Shown: positions 1 to 8,662, counted from the first letter of the stretch. The stretch is 64,000 nt of DNA from Comamonadaceae bacterium ALPHA2B (GCA_005503065.1 SCOE01000006.1:178897-242896); one strand, 5' to 3'. Numbers and translations are program-made. The notes: generated by a model not told the origin, from the letters alone.

Positions 1-1516
1 GTCCACCATGCGCCTTGGCGCCCGTATGGGGCAGTTGGGTGAAGAGGTCGAAGAGCCTGGACTGATCCGGCGCCGGGATGCCCAATCCGTTGTCCGAGAC
101 CTCGATCACCAAGCGGCTCGCATCGACCTTGCACGAGAGCGAAAGCTCGCCTCCGTCAGGGGTGTATTTGACTGCGTTGTTGAGGAGGTTGGTGACGATC
201 TGCACGATGCGCGACGGATCCGCAAGGACGGGCGCCGGCACCTCGGGAAGGCTGAGCTTCAAGCTGTGGCGCGCGGCGTTCACGCCCGGCTGAGCGGCTT
301 CGACGGCTTGCACGAGCAGCGTGGAGATGTCCAGCACCTCGCGCTTGAGTTCGACCACGCCGCGACTGATGCGCGACACGTCGAGCAGGTCGTCGACGAG
401 CCGGACCAGGTGGCTCGTCTGGCGTTCAATGACCTCTGTGCGACTCAGCAGTCGCGCAGGGTCCTTTTCACGCTTCATCAGTGCGATCGCGTACAGCATC
501 GGCGCGATCGGATTGCGGAGTTCGTGCGCCAGCGTCGCGAGAAACTCGTCCTTGCGCCGATCCTGCAGGCGCAGCGCCGCCGCGTCACGCACACGTTCGA
601 TGTGCGCCCAGCACCGATCCACCACCTCGGTGATGATCTCCAGGTCCTCGGCATTCCACTGGCGAGGCTCTGCCTGATGAACCGCCATCATTGCCACCAG
701 GAGGCCGCGCTTGACCAGACCGGCGCAGACGATGGCCTTGATGCCGATCGCGTTGAACATCCGCGCGCCGCCCTCGTCACCGAGATCGCGGTCGACGTCG
801 TCGACCACGAGATGGCGCCCCATGCGGAGGTTGGACGTCGCCAGTGACCCGAAGAGCTCCAGAGAATAGACGCCGACGCTGGAAGGTGCGTTGGGCGACC
901 AGTCCGCACGAATCGTGAATCGGTTGTTGTCCGGCTCGACGTCCGCATAGGCGCAGCGCGTTGCCTCGAGATGTTCGCCCAGCAGCCGGGTGGTCACCTC
1001 CATCACGTCCTGCGCGCTGTTCAGGGGGCGGGTGGCATGCTCGATGCGGTTGAGCAGCTCCAGCCGCCTGCGGCCGCGCTCTGCCGCGGCCTCGGACTGC
1101 TTTCTTGCCGTGATGTCGATCGCCGTACCGATCGCTCGGACGCATTCGCCCTGGTCGTTGAAAAGACCCCGGCCCTTCGCGGCCACCCACCGGAGCACTC
1201 CGTCTTCCTTGCCGATGGTTCGGTATTCGACGTCGTACACCGTTCGCAGCGCCGGATCCTGGCAGTCCGCGTAGGCTCTCAGCACGTGCTCGGCGTCTTG
1301 AGGATGCAGGCAGGCCACGAAGTCGTCGAGCGTGGCGGTGGCATCGGGAGAGATGCCGAACATCGCCTTCACGCGCGCCGGCCAGTACAGCGCGTTGGTG
1401 GCCACGTCGACATCCCAAAGCCCGACCTCGGCCGCGTCGATGGCAAGCCGCAATTGCTCCTCGCGCTGGCCCAGAGTGAGTGTGGCGATGCTCGCGCCAT
1501 GTGCTGTCTGGCTCAT
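1..1516 (-). CDS. PAS-GAF sensor histidine kinase (3' part outside window)
   Basis: The reading frame is open from an ATG at 1516-1514 to the window edge, giving about 505 residues with the C terminus missing. A PAS fold covers roughly residues 20-130 and ends in the usual DITARK-type linker. A GAF-like domain follows at about 150-315. The HisKA phospho-acceptor His lies near residue 331 in LAHELRNPIAPM. The HATPase begins near 390, with an N box in IVQIVTNLLNNAVKYTPDG and a G1 box in SDNGLGIP. No transmembrane helix is visible, so it is probably a cytoplasmic light, redox or ligand sensor. The HELRNPIAP form is often seen in hybrid kinases that end in a receiver, but that part cannot be seen here. 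The signal it senses is unknown. Confidence 0.85.
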   Translation of the reverse strand, partial: MSQTAHGASIATLTLGQREEQLRLAIDAAEVGLWDVDVATNALYWPARVKAMFGISPDATATLDDFVACLHPQDAEHVLRAYADCQDPALRTVYDVEYRTIGKEDGVLRWVAAKGRGLFNDQGECVRAIGTAIDITARKQSEAAAERGRRRLELLNRIEHATRPLNSAQDVMEVTTRLLGEHLEATRCAYADVEPDNNRFTIRADWSPNAPSSVGVYSLELFGSLATSNLRMGRHLVVDDVDRDLGDEGGARMFNAIGIKAIVCAGLVKRGLLVAMMAVHQAEPRQWNAEDLEIITEVVDRCWAHIERVRDAAALRLQDRRKDEFLATLAHELRNPIAPMLYAIALMKREKDPARLLSRTEVIERQTSHLVRLVDDLLDVSRISRGVVELKREVLDISTLLVQAVEAAQPGVNAARHSLKLSLPEVPAPVLADPSRIVQIVTNLLNNAVKYTPDGGELSLSCKVDASRLVIEVSDNGLGIPAPDQSRLFDLFTQLPHTGAKAHGG

Positions 1517-1825
1517 TTCGCCATTGTCTTCGACTCGATCGGCAAAACGGCTGGGCCGAACGGTCCAAGCGTCGCCACGCGCAGCACGCAACACCCGCGT
1601 CGCAGGGCCATCCTGGCGCCCGCCGACGGCAGAGCGCCGATGGCGCGCTTCCTGTCCGACACCCGCAAGGTCAGTTCGCCGGCCCGGCGCTGACGGGCAC
1701 CAACTTAGGTTGTGCTTTCCTTCAACGCAGCAGGCACTCCATGAAAGACGGCGAAGAGAGGCCAACCGCATCGTGGTCGGCAATGCAGCCCGCCATTCCC
1801 CGACTCCTGAAATCGATATCGGGCG
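1517..1825. other. Intergenic stretch, no gene recognised
   Basis: About 310 bases lie between the divergent histidine kinase and the small membrane protein gene. Open frames here look like out-of-frame continuations without family resemblance. The promoters of both neighbours must lie here, but no convincing -35/-10 pair was seen. Confidence 0.5.
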
Positions 1826-2083
1826 ATGGTCATGCGTGAGGTCATCGGCCTCATCCAGTGGCCGGCGTTTGCCGCCTCGCTCATTGCAGCCTGGCTCGTC
1901 GGATCGAACAGCAGCAGGCGCCGCAACTATGGTTTCTGGGTTTTCTTGGCATCCAACGTGCTGTGGATCGTATGGGGGCTCAGCACCTCCGCGTGGGCCC
2001 TGATTGCGCTACAGGTCGGACTGGCTGCCCTCAACCTCAGGGGACTCTTCAAGACCGAAGAGAAGCGCGAGGATCCGGCCTAG
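1826..2083 (+). CDS. Small predicted inner-membrane protein, unknown function
   Basis: An 85-residue protein with about three hydrophobic segments, near residues 8-25, 37-54 and 56-72, and a charged C-terminal tail. Short basic stretches (SSRRRN) lie between the helices. The layout resembles small conserved bacterial membrane proteins of unknown function; no enzymatic motif is visible. The ATG at 1826 or the one at 1832 could be the start. Its stop overlaps the end of the convergent tetR-family gene by four bases. Confidence 0.55.
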   Translation: MVMREVIGLIQWPAFAASLIAAWLVGSNSSRRRNYGFWVFLASNVLWIVWGLSTSAWALIALQVGLAALNLRGLFKTEEKREDPA

Positions 2084-2682
2084 GAGTGCTGCTGGTCGGG
2101 CAGCGGCGTGCCTTTGCGAGCGCGCAGATCGGCCAGCAAGGTGCTAATCGCCCAGCCGGTTGCCTTCGCGATCTGCTCGCCGCTGAGGTCCCAGTGATCG
2201 CGCATCTCCAGCCAGGGTGTGGTGTGCAGCACCTGCAGCATGGCCGTGGCGAGCAGCTGATCGTCCTTCGGCAGGTCCTTCACGGCATTTGCCGCTACCT
2301 TGGTATAGCTCTCCTGTCGCTCCTTTTTCTGGGCCAGGCGCATGGCGCGGCCCTGGGGTGTGGAGCGAATGAGGGTGACGATCGGCGCGATGCGATCCAG
2401 GCCGAGGTAGATGGACTGCGTATCCAGGAGGTCGCTTTCGCTCGTCGGGAAGGTCACGCGACTGCCTGCCAACTCGCGAACCCGAGCGCTCGCGGCCCCA
2501 AGCAGGGCTTCGCGATCGACGAAGTACCGGTAGATCGTGCGGCGGCTGATTCCGGTGCGTTCTGCCACTGCGTCATGACTGAGATCGGGGCTCCCATCCG
2601 CCATCAGTTCGATCACGGCATCCAGAATGCGCGTGCGTGCCGCTTCCTTGTTGCGCTGGCGCTGGCCCACCGATTCGTCCAT
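2080..2682 (-). CDS. TetR-family transcriptional regulator
   Basis: About 200 residues. The N-terminal helix-turn-helix covers roughly residues 12-60 and contains ISRRTIYRYFVDREALL, a typical TetR recognition-helix region. The C-terminal ligand domain is unassigned. The frame could start 32 codons earlier, but the ATG at 2682 places the HTH at the usual distance from the N terminus, and the upstream codons run through palindromic DNA that looks regulatory. It is divergent from the unknown gene at 2798, and the nested inverted repeats between them suggest that it represses both genes. The ligand is unknown. Confidence 0.85.
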   Translation of the reverse strand: MDESVGQRQRNKEAARTRILDAVIELMADGSPDLSHDAVAERTGISRRTIYRYFVDREALLGAASARVRELAGSRVTFPTSESDLLDTQSIYLGLDRIAPIVTLIRSTPQGRAMRLAQKKERQESYTKVAANAVKDLPKDDQLLATAMLQVLHTTPWLEMRDHWDLSGEQIAKATGWAISTLLADLRARKGTPLPDQQHS

Positions 2683-2699
2683 GCTGAAATCTCTCGGGT

Positions 2700-2749
2700 T
2701 GTCAATATGGCACAAGAAGTGCCAAAAGATATTGACACTTATTGTGTCA
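2700..2749. promoter_or_regulatory. Nested inverted repeats, probable TetR operator and divergent promoter
   Basis: TGTCAATAT (2700-2708) pairs with ATATTGACA (2729-2737). Inside it GGCAC (2709-2713) pairs with GTGCC (2719-2723). A third dyad, TGACAC (2733-2738) with GTGTCA (2744-2749), overlaps the first. TTGACA at 2732-2737 is a perfect -35 hexamer pointing towards the plus-strand gene. A repressor bound here would cover it. The role is inferred. Confidence 0.6.
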
Positions 2750-2797
2750 CAACCGACGATTCGGGCTCCCAACACCACTACGACCTGTGAGCTTCCC

Positions 2798-3280
2798 GTG
2801 ATCTACCATTTTTCAATTGCGGCCCACCGTCCCCGCCATGTCGCCGGGGTCATCGCAGAACTATGGGGCGGCGATGCCCTGCTGTTCCCACCGGTGTCAA
2901 AGGACGGCTGGATCGTCCTTGCAGGCGATGAGCGACGCAGCGCCATTGAGGTCTACCCCATCGATACCGTCCTGCGCGAAGCCGAGGGCGACGCGGATGC
3001 TTATGGGGAATCCACGGGCCATGCAGGTTACACGGCGACGCACGCTGCCATCGCCACATCGTTGACACAAGAGCAGGTGATGGCCGTTGCGGCCCGCGAA
3101 GGCTGGCCGGCGAAGTACCGCATGCGCGGCGGCATGTTCGGTGTGGTGGAGTTGTGGATCGAAGGTCGACAGATGATGGAACTCATGACGCCCGAGATGC
3201 AGGCCGAGTACGTCGCGTCCATGACGACTGCCAACTGGCGCGCCATGCTTGACGCGTTCCGCGCACCCGCAACGACTTGA
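2798..3280 (+). CDS. Conserved hypothetical protein divergent from tetR
   Basis: About 160 residues starting at GTG 2798, with no signal peptide and no membrane segment. The same frame is open further upstream, but that part overlaps tetR and its operator, so the GTG start is preferred. The ribosome-binding site is weak. The product is rich in Met and acidic residues near its end and matches no family I recognise. Its position suggests control by the neighbouring TetR protein. Confidence 0.55.
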   Translation: MIYHFSIAAHRPRHVAGVIAELWGGDALLFPPVSKDGWIVLAGDERRSAIEVYPIDTVLREAEGDADAYGESTGHAGYTATHAAIATSLTQEQVMAVAAREGWPAKYRMRGGMFGVVELWIEGRQMMELMTPEMQAEYVASMTTANWRAMLDAFRAPATT

Positions 3281-3416
3281 GGCTTTGCGGTCGACAGGCG
3301 TGCGTTCGCCGACCACGAATCCGACCAGGTCCTTGCCTGCCTCCTGTACGCGGGAGCCCAGTGTCCGCAGCAGCGGAGGGCCATGGTGACTCGATTTTGG
3401 GTGACTCCCGCCTCGA

Positions 3417-3686
3417 TCACAGGCGCTGGTCGATCAGCAGCCATGGTCGCTCATTCACTTGGGCAAGCAGGCGCCAGGAAATTCCCGGGCAGTCCCGTGG
3501 GTGGCGTGGCAGCCGTTTGTCTTCGCGCGACTGCAGGTGCTTGGTTGCGAGGCAAACGATCTCGAAGCCGCAAGCCGTGCACTGATAGATGCCTGTGACA
3601 GGTGCAAACTGGCCCGGCCGATATCGTGCCTCGAACTGCGGCGCACGTGACAGCTTCAAGCCAGGGCCAAATGTGAGAAAGGCCAT
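3417..3686 (-). CDS. Small protein with a zinc-ribbon-like CxxC motif
   Basis: An 89-residue product. The segment PGQFAPVTGIYQCTACGFEI resembles the opening of small zinc-ribbon proteins (an x-GxY-x-C-x-x-C knuckle), followed by a basic region and a WRLL stretch. Only one CxxC pair is obvious, so full zinc binding would need His or other ligands. It lies 24 bases after the small gene at 3711-3911 and may be co-transcribed with it. No strong ribosome-binding site precedes the ATG. Confidence 0.45.
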   Translation of the reverse strand: MAFLTFGPGLKLSRAPQFEARYRPGQFAPVTGIYQCTACGFEIVCLATKHLQSREDKRLPRHPRDCPGISWRLLAQVNERPWLLIDQRL

Positions 3687-3710
3687 TGCTGACCAAGCAC
3701 AAGCTGCTGC

Positions 3711-3911
3711 TCAGTGGCGAGGCGCTGCGTGTCGATGCCAAGCGGTCGCCGCTTGTGAGAGCTCGCGAACCCGTCTGGCCACCCCGGCAAGGCCTTCGCG
3801 GTCGGGCAATTCCTCCTTCGCCGCGGAGGCATGCGCTATTCGCGCTTCGTAGTCGTCAGTCAATTCGACCCAGCGGGCGAAGTCGTCGCCCAACGGATGA
3901 GAGCGTTCCAA
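3711..3911 (-). CDS. Small hypothetical protein, TTG start proposed
   Basis: A 66-residue, charge-rich, probably helical protein. The frame is open further upstream to an ATG at 3989, but GGAGAA about eight bases before TTG 3911 makes the shorter form more likely. No family is recognised. It may form a two-gene unit with the zinc-ribbon-like gene downstream. The A+T-richer DNA upstream (about 3910-4120) could hold the promoter. Confidence 0.4.
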   Translation of the reverse strand: MERSHPLGDDFARWVELTDDYEARIAHASAAKEELPDREGLAGVARRVRELSQAATAWHRHAAPRH

Positions 3912-4167
3912 TTTCGTTCTCCGTCTAGGTGCGTCCACAGTTGAAAAATCGCTCAAGGTGCCGAATCGCGCTGTAGGACAAGGGCGCAATCTGAAACATT
4001 GTGCGCAAAGTAGTAATTTTTTCGCACGCGTTGGAAACAGTCTTGATCCGGCTCAACTGCTAACGGCGATTCGTGCAACTTTTCCTCAATGAACAAGGGG
4101 AGGCTACCGAAAATGGAGTCATGAACGCTGCGCCCACCACTTGTTTCTACAGCTCTGCAGAGGGTGC

Positions 4168-4398
4168 ATGAGCGGGTACGTCGTCACCGGCATCGCGGTG
4201 CACGCCCTGGGAACGGACGAGTATTGCTGGGTGTACCTGGCAAGCAGCGATGAACTGGGCCGTTACGCCGAGCTGCCGGGCGATGACGAGTGCTACCCGT
4301 CCAGAGACGCGGCGCTGATTGCTGCGTACTTGGCCTTTCGAAAGCGACTGCGCGCCACGGCCGGTGGCGGCGGGCAGGATTCGATCAGCAGGGGATAG
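4168..4398 (+). CDS. Small hypothetical protein
   Basis: A 76-residue product with a plausible start at ATG 4168, chosen over an in-frame start 27 bases upstream. The sequence GYVVTGIAVHALGTDEYCW followed by a Tyr/Asp-rich middle looks like a small globular domain rather than random translation. No family is recognised. A 16-codon frame (4121-4171) ends by overlapping this ATG. Confidence 0.35.
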   Translation: MSGYVVTGIAVHALGTDEYCWVYLASSDELGRYAELPGDDECYPSRDAALIAAYLAFRKRLRATAGGGGQDSISRG

Positions 4399-4475
4399 CC
4401 CGACTCTATGGGCGGCGCCGGCACTCGCTCGGCTTGCGCAGACGTCGAAGGATCATGACGCTGGTCGTGCCTCTT

Positions 4476-5420
4476 TCAGTAGCCCCGACTCGCGTCGATC
4501 CGATTTTCGGGCTCCAGTCCAGCGGCCACACGTCGGATGTTGGCTGCGATCTGGCGCGATGACGACTCGGGAATGGCGACGGACGCAAGGTGAGGTGTGA
4601 TGAGCACGTTCGGCATGCGCCACAGTGGATCGTCGGCCGGCAGAGGTTCGCGCTCGAACACATCCAGCGTGGCACTGCCGATGTGCCCGCTCTCGAGCAA
4701 TGCCGTCAGCGCGGGCTGGTCGACCAGCGCACCACGGGCCACGTTCACGAAGGACGCGCCGGGCTTGAAGCGCTCAAGCCGAGCTCGGTCGAACAGGCCG
4801 AGGGTCTGCGGGGTCAGCGGCAGCATCAGCACCACGATGTCGGCCTGGCCGAGCACATCGTCCAGCGTCTGCTCGCCCGCAAAGCATTCCACACCTTCGA
4901 TCTGACGCGGGCTGCGCGACCAGCCCAGCGTCCGGAAGCCTTGGCGCTGCAGTTCGCAGGCGGCCGTGGCGCCGAGCTGGCCCAGGCCCAGCACCGCGAC
5001 CGTGATCTCTTGCGGCGCGCGAGGATGGCGGTAGGCCCATTCGCCCCGGCGCTGCGCCTGCTCGAAGTACGGGATGTCGCGTGCGTGGCGCAGCACGGCG
5101 AACAGCACGTAGCCGGCCATCATGCGTGCCATTTGCGGATCGGTGATCCGCGTGATGGGGATGCCGGACGGCAGATCGTCGCGAGCGACAAGCGCGTCGA
5201 CGCCGGCGCCCAGGTTGATGATCAGCCGCAGGTTGGGCATCCGCTGAAAGAAGCCCGCGGGTGGTTTCCAGGCCATGGCGTAGTGCACGTCTTGCGGCCG
5301 CTCGACGGCGCTGGAATGCACCACCGGCAGCCCCGGCAACTGCGCCTGCAGCGCGTGCTTCCAGGTTTCGAAGTCGTCGAAGTCGCTGTAGAAGACCAGG
5401 GTGCCGAGGGCTGCTGCCAT
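4476..5420 (-). CDS. D-2-hydroxyacid dehydrogenase, GhrA-like (glyoxylate/hydroxypyruvate reductase type)
   Basis: About 314 residues. The NAD(P)-binding motif is VLGLGQLGATAA in the middle of the protein. The Arg-Glu-His catalytic set of the family is visible: Arg in NVARGALVD, Glu in DVFEREPLP and His in TPHLAS. GhrA-type enzymes reduce glyoxylate or hydroxypyruvate, but the true substrate here is open. ATG 5420 lies two bases after the stop of the dehydroquinase-like gene; a TTG at 5426 is less likely. It is the last gene of a tight five-gene operon that begins with an ABC ATPase, so it probably acts on a product of the imported compound. Confidence 0.8.
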   Translation of the reverse strand: MAAALGTLVFYSDFDDFETWKHALQAQLPGLPVVHSSAVERPQDVHYAMAWKPPAGFFQRMPNLRLIINLGAGVDALVARDDLPSGIPITRITDPQMARMMAGYVLFAVLRHARDIPYFEQAQRRGEWAYRHPRAPQEITVAVLGLGQLGATAACELQRQGFRTLGWSRSPRQIEGVECFAGEQTLDDVLGQADIVVLMLPLTPQTLGLFDRARLERFKPGASFVNVARGALVDQPALTALLESGHIGSATLDVFEREPLPADDPLWRMPNVLITPHLASVAIPESSSRQIAANIRRVAAGLEPENRIDASRGY

Positions 5421-5422
5421 CG

Positions 5423-5896
5423 TCAAGCGTCCTGACGGCTCTTGCGCACGAGGCGCGCCACGGCCTCGATGGCGAATTCATAGCCATCGCCGCCCAGGCC
5501 CGCGATCACGCCGTCCGCGGCCTTCGAGATGAAGGATTTGTGGCGAAACGGCTCGCGCTTCCAGATGTTGCTCATATGGGCCTCGATGATCTTGCCCGGA
5601 AAGGCCAGCAGCGCGTCGAGGATGGCGACGGACGTGTACGTCAGCCCGGCGGCGTTGATGACGATACCGTCGGCCGTGCCGCGCGCCTCCTGAATCCAGT
5701 CGATCAACTGTCCTTCGTGGTTGGACTGCAGGAAGCGCAGTTGCACACCAAGCGAAGCGGCCTTTTGCTCGCAGCGCGACTGCAGCACCGGAAAGCTGTC
5801 GCTTCCGTAGGTCTTGTTGGCGTCCAGGCCGTAGAGGTTGGCGTTGGGTCCGTTCAGGAACCAGACGGTGAGGGGGGGCGTGGCGGAATTGGGCAT
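5423..5896 (-). CDS. Type II 3-dehydroquinase-like protein with altered active site
   Basis: 157 residues, the usual length of type II 3-dehydroquinate dehydratase (AroQ). Family motifs are present in order: LNGPNANLYG, QSNHEGQLIDWI, VINAAGLTYTSVAILDAL and EAHMSNIWKREPFRHKSFIS. The usual catalytic loop Arg (TREP in the family) is replaced by Asp25, and the usual catalytic His (THTS) by Tyr87. Tyr30, Asn81 and His107 are kept. It may therefore not be the housekeeping AroQ but a paralogue with another substrate or with weak activity. Its place in a transport and catabolic operon between gst and ghr-like genes supports this. Confidence 0.75.
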   Translation of the reverse strand: MPNSATPPLTVWFLNGPNANLYGLDANKTYGSDSFPVLQSRCEQKAASLGVQLRFLQSNHEGQLIDWIQEARGTADGIVINAAGLTYTSVAILDALLAFPGKIIEAHMSNIWKREPFRHKSFISKAADGVIAGLGGDGYEFAIEAVARLVRKSRQDA

Positions 5897-5904
5897 GGCG
5901 ACTC

Positions 5905-6519
5905 TCAAGCGTCGTGGGGAAGGGTGGCCTGCATGGCGGGTAACTGCGCGAAGGTGCCATACCAGCGCGCCGCGGCGGGATGGTTGTACCGCCAGTCGAG
6001 TTCGGGGAAACGGAAATTCAGGTAACCCAGGGCGCAGCCCAAGGTGATCTCGCCGATCGTCGGGGCGGACGTGGCCAAGCCCGGCCCAATGGCTTCGACG
6101 GCGTCCAGGCAGGCCGCGACCTTGGTCAGCAGCGCTTCGCGCCAGACCGGCCATTGCACCTCGGGCGGCCGTGCCGTCAGCTCATAGCGGGCGAGCAGCG
6201 CGGCGTCGAGCAGGCCATCGCCCAGGGCCTGTCGGGTCAACGCCGTCCAGCGTGCGGGACCAGCGACCGGGAAAATCCCGGCGCTGCCCAGGCTGTCGAC
6301 GTACTCGCAGATCACTCTGCTGTCGTAGAGCGACTGGCCATCGTCGAGGATGAGCGTCGGCACCTTGGCCAGCGGGTTGTGTGCCGCAATGCGGTCGTCG
6401 CGGCGCACCGGGTGGGCGGCGCTGTCCAGCCACTGGATGCGTTCGGCCTGGCCGCTCAGGTGGGCGCAGACCACGACCTTGCGCACGAAGGGCGAGGTGG
6501 GGGCGTAGAGCAATCGCAT
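5905..6519 (-). CDS. Glutathione S-transferase family protein
   Basis: About 204 residues with the two-domain GST layout: a thioredoxin-like N-terminal domain (residues 1-75, with NPLAKVPTLIL around the conserved cis-Pro and a DSRVICEY stretch that binds the glutathione Glu) and a helical C-terminal domain. Ser in APTSPF sits where the catalytic Ser or Cys is expected. ATG 6519 lies five bases after the stop of the quinone oxidoreductase gene. It may detoxify a reactive intermediate or isomerise or cleave a substrate of the operon. Confidence 0.85.
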   Translation of the reverse strand: MRLLYAPTSPFVRKVVVCAHLSGQAERIQWLDSAAHPVRRDDRIAAHNPLAKVPTLILDDGQSLYDSRVICEYVDSLGSAGIFPVAGPARWTALTRQALGDGLLDAALLARYELTARPPEVQWPVWREALLTKVAACLDAVEAIGPGLATSAPTIGEITLGCALGYLNFRFPELDWRYNHPAAARWYGTFAQLPAMQATLPHDA

Positions 6520-6524
6520 GATGT

Positions 6525-7535
6525 TCAAGGCACCAGGACGAGTTTTCCGAACACCTGGCCGCTCTCCAGCAGTGCATGGGCTTGCGCGGCTTGAGGCAGC
6601 GGCAGGCAGGCATGGACGCGGGGCGCGATACGCCCGCTGGCGAGCAGCGGCAGAACATGACGGGTGAGCGCTTGCGCCATGCGCGCCTTCTCGGCATGCG
6701 TCTGCGGCCGCATGGTGGATGAATGCAGGCTCAGCTGGCGCTGCATCAGCGTGAGCAACTCGACCGTGACGGCCGAGCCCTGCATGAAGGACAGGCTCAC
6801 ATGTCGGCCGCCGAAGGCCATGGCCTGCAGGTTGCGGCGCACGTAGTCGCCACCCACGATGTCCAGCACCACGTCCACGCCGCGGCCTTCGGTGAAGTCC
6901 AGGCAGGCCTGGACGAAGTCGGTGCTGCGCCAGCAGACCCCCAAGTCCGCACCCAGGGCCTTGATTTCGCCCGCGCGGGCCTCATTGCCTGCGGTGGCCA
7001 CCACGGTGCAGCCGGCCGCGTGCGCGATCTGCACGGCGAGCGTGCCGATGCCGCCTGCGGCGCCGTGGATCAGCACGGTCTCGCCCATGCGCAGGCGGCC
7101 CAGCTCGAACAGGTTGTGCCACACCGTGAACAGGCCTTCGGGCAGCGCGGCGGCTTCGGCGTCGGTGAGCCGCTCGGGCACCGCAAACGAGTGGTCGACC
7201 GCCGCCACGCACCACGGTGCATAGCCGCCGCCAGGCACGAGCGCCATGCGCCGCTGGCCCAGCAGCGTCGGGGCGACACCGGGACCGCACGCGACGACTT
7301 CGCCGCAGACCTCCAGACCCAGCACATCGGTGATGCCGGGCGCGGGCTTGGCGATGCCCTGGCGCTGCATGATGTCGGGCCGGTTGATGCCGGCGCCCAG
7401 CACGCGCAGCAGCACTTCGCCGGCGCCCGGACGCGGCACGGGGCGTTCGACCAGTGTCAGCACGCTGGCATCGCCGGGTTGTCGGGCGACGATGGCCTGC
7501 ATGGAGGCGGGCAGGGATGGCACTGCTGCATTCAT
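6525..7535 (-). CDS. NAD(P)H-dependent quinone oxidoreductase, zinc-free MDR family
   Basis: 336 residues. The alcohol dehydrogenase GroES-like fold is followed by a Rossmann fold with HGAAGGIGTLAVQIA, the hallmark of the QOR/PIG3 branch of medium-chain reductases. The zinc ligands of true alcohol dehydrogenases are absent. The end (SGQVFGKLVLVP) also fits the family. Its ATG overlaps the stop of the upstream ABC ATPase gene by four bases (ATGA), so the two are translationally coupled. It probably reduces an enone or quinone intermediate. Confidence 0.87.
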   Translation of the reverse strand: MNAAVPSLPASMQAIVARQPGDASVLTLVERPVPRPGAGEVLLRVLGAGINRPDIMQRQGIAKPAPGITDVLGLEVCGEVVACGPGVAPTLLGQRRMALVPGGGYAPWCVAAVDHSFAVPERLTDAEAAALPEGLFTVWHNLFELGRLRMGETVLIHGAAGGIGTLAVQIAHAAGCTVVATAGNEARAGEIKALGADLGVCWRSTDFVQACLDFTEGRGVDVVLDIVGGDYVRRNLQAMAFGGRHVSLSFMQGSAVTVELLTLMQRQLSLHSSTMRPQTHAEKARMAQALTRHVLPLLASGRIAPRVHACLPLPQAAQAHALLESGQVFGKLVLVP

Positions 7536-8662
7536 GGCCGGGGAGCGAAGACGCTCACGCCTTCGTCGGCCAGTGCCAGGCCCGCGACGGACCCCACGGG
7601 CCATTGCTGCATGGCTGAAAGGCCCGGGCTGCGCACGGTGATGATCTGGCGTGCCGTCATCGGCAGGTCCACGTCGACGAAGGTATTGATGTGGTCGCCT
7701 TGGAACACGTGGTTGATCACCGTGCCGCTGAGCACCGACGAGGCATGCAGGTGTTCCAGCCGCATGTGCTCGGGCCTCACGTAGACGTCCAGCCGCGCCC
7801 CTTCGTGCGATCCATGCACGACCCGGTCCTGCGGGAGGCTGATCAGCCCCGAGCCCAGGCGCAGTTGCACATCGCCTGCCATCTTGCCGTGGTAGTGCGC
7901 GGGCAGGATGTTCACATCGCCGACGAACGAGGCGACGAAAGGGTCCTGCGGATTTCTGTAGAGCTCTGCCGGCGGCGCGATCTGGCAGATCACGCCGGCC
8001 GACATCACCGCAATCCGATCGGACATGGCCAGCGCCTCGCCCTGGTCGTGCGTGACGAAGACCGTGGTCAGGCCCAGCCGCCGCTGGATCTCGCGGATCT
8101 CCACCTGCATGGAGCCGCGCAGGCTCTTGTCCAGGGCCGAGAAGGGCTCGTCGAGCAGCAGCACCTTGGGCTGGATCACGAGCGCACGGGCCAGCGCCAC
8201 GCGCTGTTGCTGACCGCCCGAGAGCTCGCGCGGCTTGCGGTGCCCCAGTCCTTCGAGCTTGACCAAGGCCATGGCCTCGCCGACGCGCCGGGATGCCTCC
8301 TCCTTGGCCACGCCCTGCATGCGCAGGCCGTAACCGATGTTGCGCTCCACCGTCATGTGCGGGAACAGCGCGTAGTTCTGGAACACCAGGCCGATCTGGC
8401 GCCTGTGAGGAGGCTCGCTGGTAACGGGTTGACCATCGATGAAGACCTCGCCGCGATCAGCCTCGGCGAAGCCGGCGATCAGGTTCAGCAGCGTGGTCTT
8501 GCCGCAGCCCGATGGGCCGAGCAGCGTCAGAAACTCGCCGCGCCGGATCTTCAGCGAGACCTCGCGCAGCACGGTCTGCTCGCCGTACTTCTTGACGACG
8601 CCTTCGATGCTGACGGCCGTGTCGGTCGGTGCAAGGTCGAGCTCGGAAGGGACAGGATTCAT
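7532..8662 (-). CDS. ABC transporter ATP-binding protein, PotA/FbpC type
   Basis: 376 residues. Walker A is GPSGCGKTT, the signature LSGGQQQRVALARAL, Walker B LLLDEPFSALD and the switch His lies in FVTHDQGEA. A TOBE domain fills the last third. PotA-type subunits energise importers for polyamines, Fe3+, molybdate-like ions or organic amines. The matching binding protein and permeases are encoded about 5 kb away at 13867-16667, and no other ATPase lies near them, so the transporter genes are split. This is the first gene of a five-gene minus-strand operon. Confidence 0.9.
   Translation of the reverse strand: MNPVPSELDLAPTDTAVSIEGVVKKYGEQTVLREVSLKIRRGEFLTLLGPSGCGKTTLLNLIAGFAEADRGEVFIDGQPVTSEPPHRRQIGLVFQNYALFPHMTVERNIGYGLRMQGVAKEEASRRVGEAMALVKLEGLGHRKPRELSGGQQQRVALARALVIQPKVLLLDEPFSALDKSLRGSMQVEIREIQRRLGLTTVFVTHDQGEALAMSDRIAVMSAGVICQIAPPAELYRNPQDPFVASFVGDVNILPAHYHGKMAGDVQLRLGSGLISLPQDRVVHGSHEGARLDVYVRPEHMRLEHLHASSVLSGTVINHVFQGDHINTFVDVDLPMTARQIITVRSPGLSAMQQWPVGSVAGLALADEGVSVFAPRP

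Noticed and set aside
4121..4171. A 16-codon frame ending in overlap with the gene at 4168
   Set aside because: Could be a leader peptide, but the ribosome-binding site is too close to its ATG and no attenuator pair is seen. Kept only as a note.
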